This document shows, in pieces, positions 29,161 to 30,346 of a stretch of DNA of 30,346 bases (positions are counted from its first letter, which is position 1; every line of letters begins with the position of its first letter). Position numbers and translations under genes: made by a program. The DNA is from Priapulus caudatus (Eukaryota; Priapulida; Priapulimorpha; Priapulimorphida; Priapulidae): assembly GCF_000485595.1 (NCBI RefSeq), contig NW_014577112.1, positions 520,346 to 550,691 of the forward strand, in the 5' to 3' direction. The notes under the pieces are model-generated. The model was given only the letters and a program-made list of their open reading frames with translations, did no database searches and was not told where the DNA came from.

Positions 29161-30346
29161 TGCACGTGCGTAATTAGTGTTAAAAGTTATTAATTTAGAA
29201 ATTACCCGCGCGCACATATTATACATATAGGTGGTCGCGCCTACACGCGTTAGGCAGCTGGCTAGCTGCCCAAGGTCGAGCAAGGCGCGTGTGCGCCTTA
29301 GACTATGTATGTTTAAATCATCGCGGGGCGTAGAAGTGGGTGACACGCGTTTATATGTCAACCGATAAGCTACCCGTGTCCACTCCCATTGAAACATGTC
29401 TGAAAGGCTTGGCCTTGGACCGAAGTCAGCTGTCGCACAGATACGTGTATTAGTATATACATATCACATGCTTTAATTAGTTTGCGAGTGTGATAATGAT
29501 ATATGTGCTGATATTAACCATTACATATGATGCTGTATACATGCATCTAGATATATATATATATGATAGATGTGTAGACAAGGAAGTATAATACATTGAA
29601 CTTACATGGCCTGCGTAACTGTGTATAATGCATGTGCCTACGCGTAATGCATGTAGCTGCGTAGGACCATGTATTTAACTTAGGCGTGTAATTTTGATAT
29701 GGGTATTGATGATCATTACTGCATATGATGTGTATGCAGGCGGGTGTGTATGGATATGTGGTGGATGCAATGCATATGAATGCGTATAGATATAGATAGG
29801 TGTATATATCTATATATATATATGCATTTGGGCGCACCCATCGCATATAAATAACGGTACATTCCGTACTGATGTGTTGACATAATCAGCACAGTGTATG
29901 GGCGACGCCAATGTCTAAATCACGTGTTTATAAGGAAAATATCGGGATTTGCGTATATCTCTTATATAAAGGGCGAGCCTGTTTTTGTGTCTGTCTTTCG
30001 GACTATCTTTTTCCCCCCCGTAAGAGCTCACCCCCAACACCATATATATTGTGAATCAGCATGTCGCGATGCCTAAAGGCAAGGTCCAAAAAATAAAATA
30101 CACAAAATGTTGATGGATGAGCAGTGAACGGCATATAGCGCCACCTCGCGGACATTTCTTAAAATAATAAACAATTTTAATTGTAATTTTAAACTTTTTA
30201 TGCATGTTGAATTTGCATTTTGACCGCTATTTTTCTAGCTGTATTGTCGACTATTTTTGTTAGTTCTATTAAAACAAATTTAGCTTCGAAGGAGAGGTGC
30301 TATAAGGTATAAGGTATAAAAAGGTAATAAAGGTATAAATGCTCAA
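29161..30346. other. Noncoding AT-rich end with microsatellites
   Basis: No coding motif. TATATATATATATA runs occur near 29551-29565 and 29807-29823, with TGCATATG-type words between. AAGGTATAA-type units (GGTATAAGGTATAAAAAGG) repeat at 30300-30340. AATAAA occurs near 30094. Minus-strand open frames at 28816-29397 are shadows of the relic above. Confidence 0.5.

Noticed and set aside
28816-29397. 193-codon minus-strand open frame
   Set aside because: Overlaps the coding end of the plus-strand relic (acidic and Tudor-like segments), which has recognisable motifs; the minus frame has none.

Overview
This window is animal (metazoan) nuclear DNA, most likely from a marine invertebrate. The evidence is short exons with GT-AG boundaries, AATAAA signals, TATA and CCAAT boxes, a C2H2 zinc-finger relic, a Mos-like kinase lobe, and many broken genes from families that, as I remember them, are repeated in the genomes of cnidarians, molluscs, echinoderms and lancelets. 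A cluster of TAGGCCTA-type words near 7.2-7.5 kb weakly recalls echinoderm or lancelet DNA. The phylum cannot be fixed from the sequence alone. All family names come from reading motifs and memory; no database was searched.

Layout. 1.1-5.6 kb: a decayed gene with SWIM, YqaJ-type nuclease and PHD domains (copy 1), followed by a three-exon remnant of a DUF4806-like gene. Related inverted ends flank the pair. 5.7-6.1 kb: a short promoter, Mos-like kinase N-lobe and poly(A) signal. 6.1-6.8 kb: the N-terminal half of a recombinase-like repeat gene. 6.86-8.1 kb: a CCAAT promoter, a first exon, and a chromodomain exon broken by TGA. 8.4-9.95 kb: two pieces resembling the P2X7 intracellular domain, with a Cys-rich repeat-gene fragment between them. 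10.2-10.5 kb, minus strand: zinc-finger relic. 12.06-12.4 kb: possible transposase fragment. 12.46-12.88 kb: a complete 413-bp non-autonomous DNA transposon with perfect 13-bp ends and a 5-bp target duplication. 13.4-13.6 kb: tandem repeat. 14.2-15.3 kb: transposase-like relic.

16.2-16.9 kb: the C-terminal half of the same recombinase-like family seen at 6.1 kb. 17.0-18.2 kb: the least decayed SWIM/PHD gene (copy 2), whose YqaJ core has been removed while the downstream frame stays open. 18.2-19.5 kb: two direct repeat pairs. 20.0-23.9 kb: an element with long diverged inverted arms enclosing relic coding DNA. 24.0-24.5 kb: Cys-rich N-terminal fragment. 24.8 kb: second DUF4806 exon. 25.47-26.96 kb: SWIM-YqaJ-PHD copy 3. 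27.2-29.2 kb: another long repeat-gene relic with a Tudor-like tail. The last 1.2 kb is AT-rich and noncoding.

Taken together the window is a graveyard of mobile or repeat-amplified genes, nearly all on the plus strand, with little sign of a conserved host gene. The most interesting theme is the YqaJ-SWIM-PHD family: three copies, each broken in a different place, two of them next to DUF4806-like exons. It looks like a mobile gene or gene pair whose mechanism is not settled from what I can see here.
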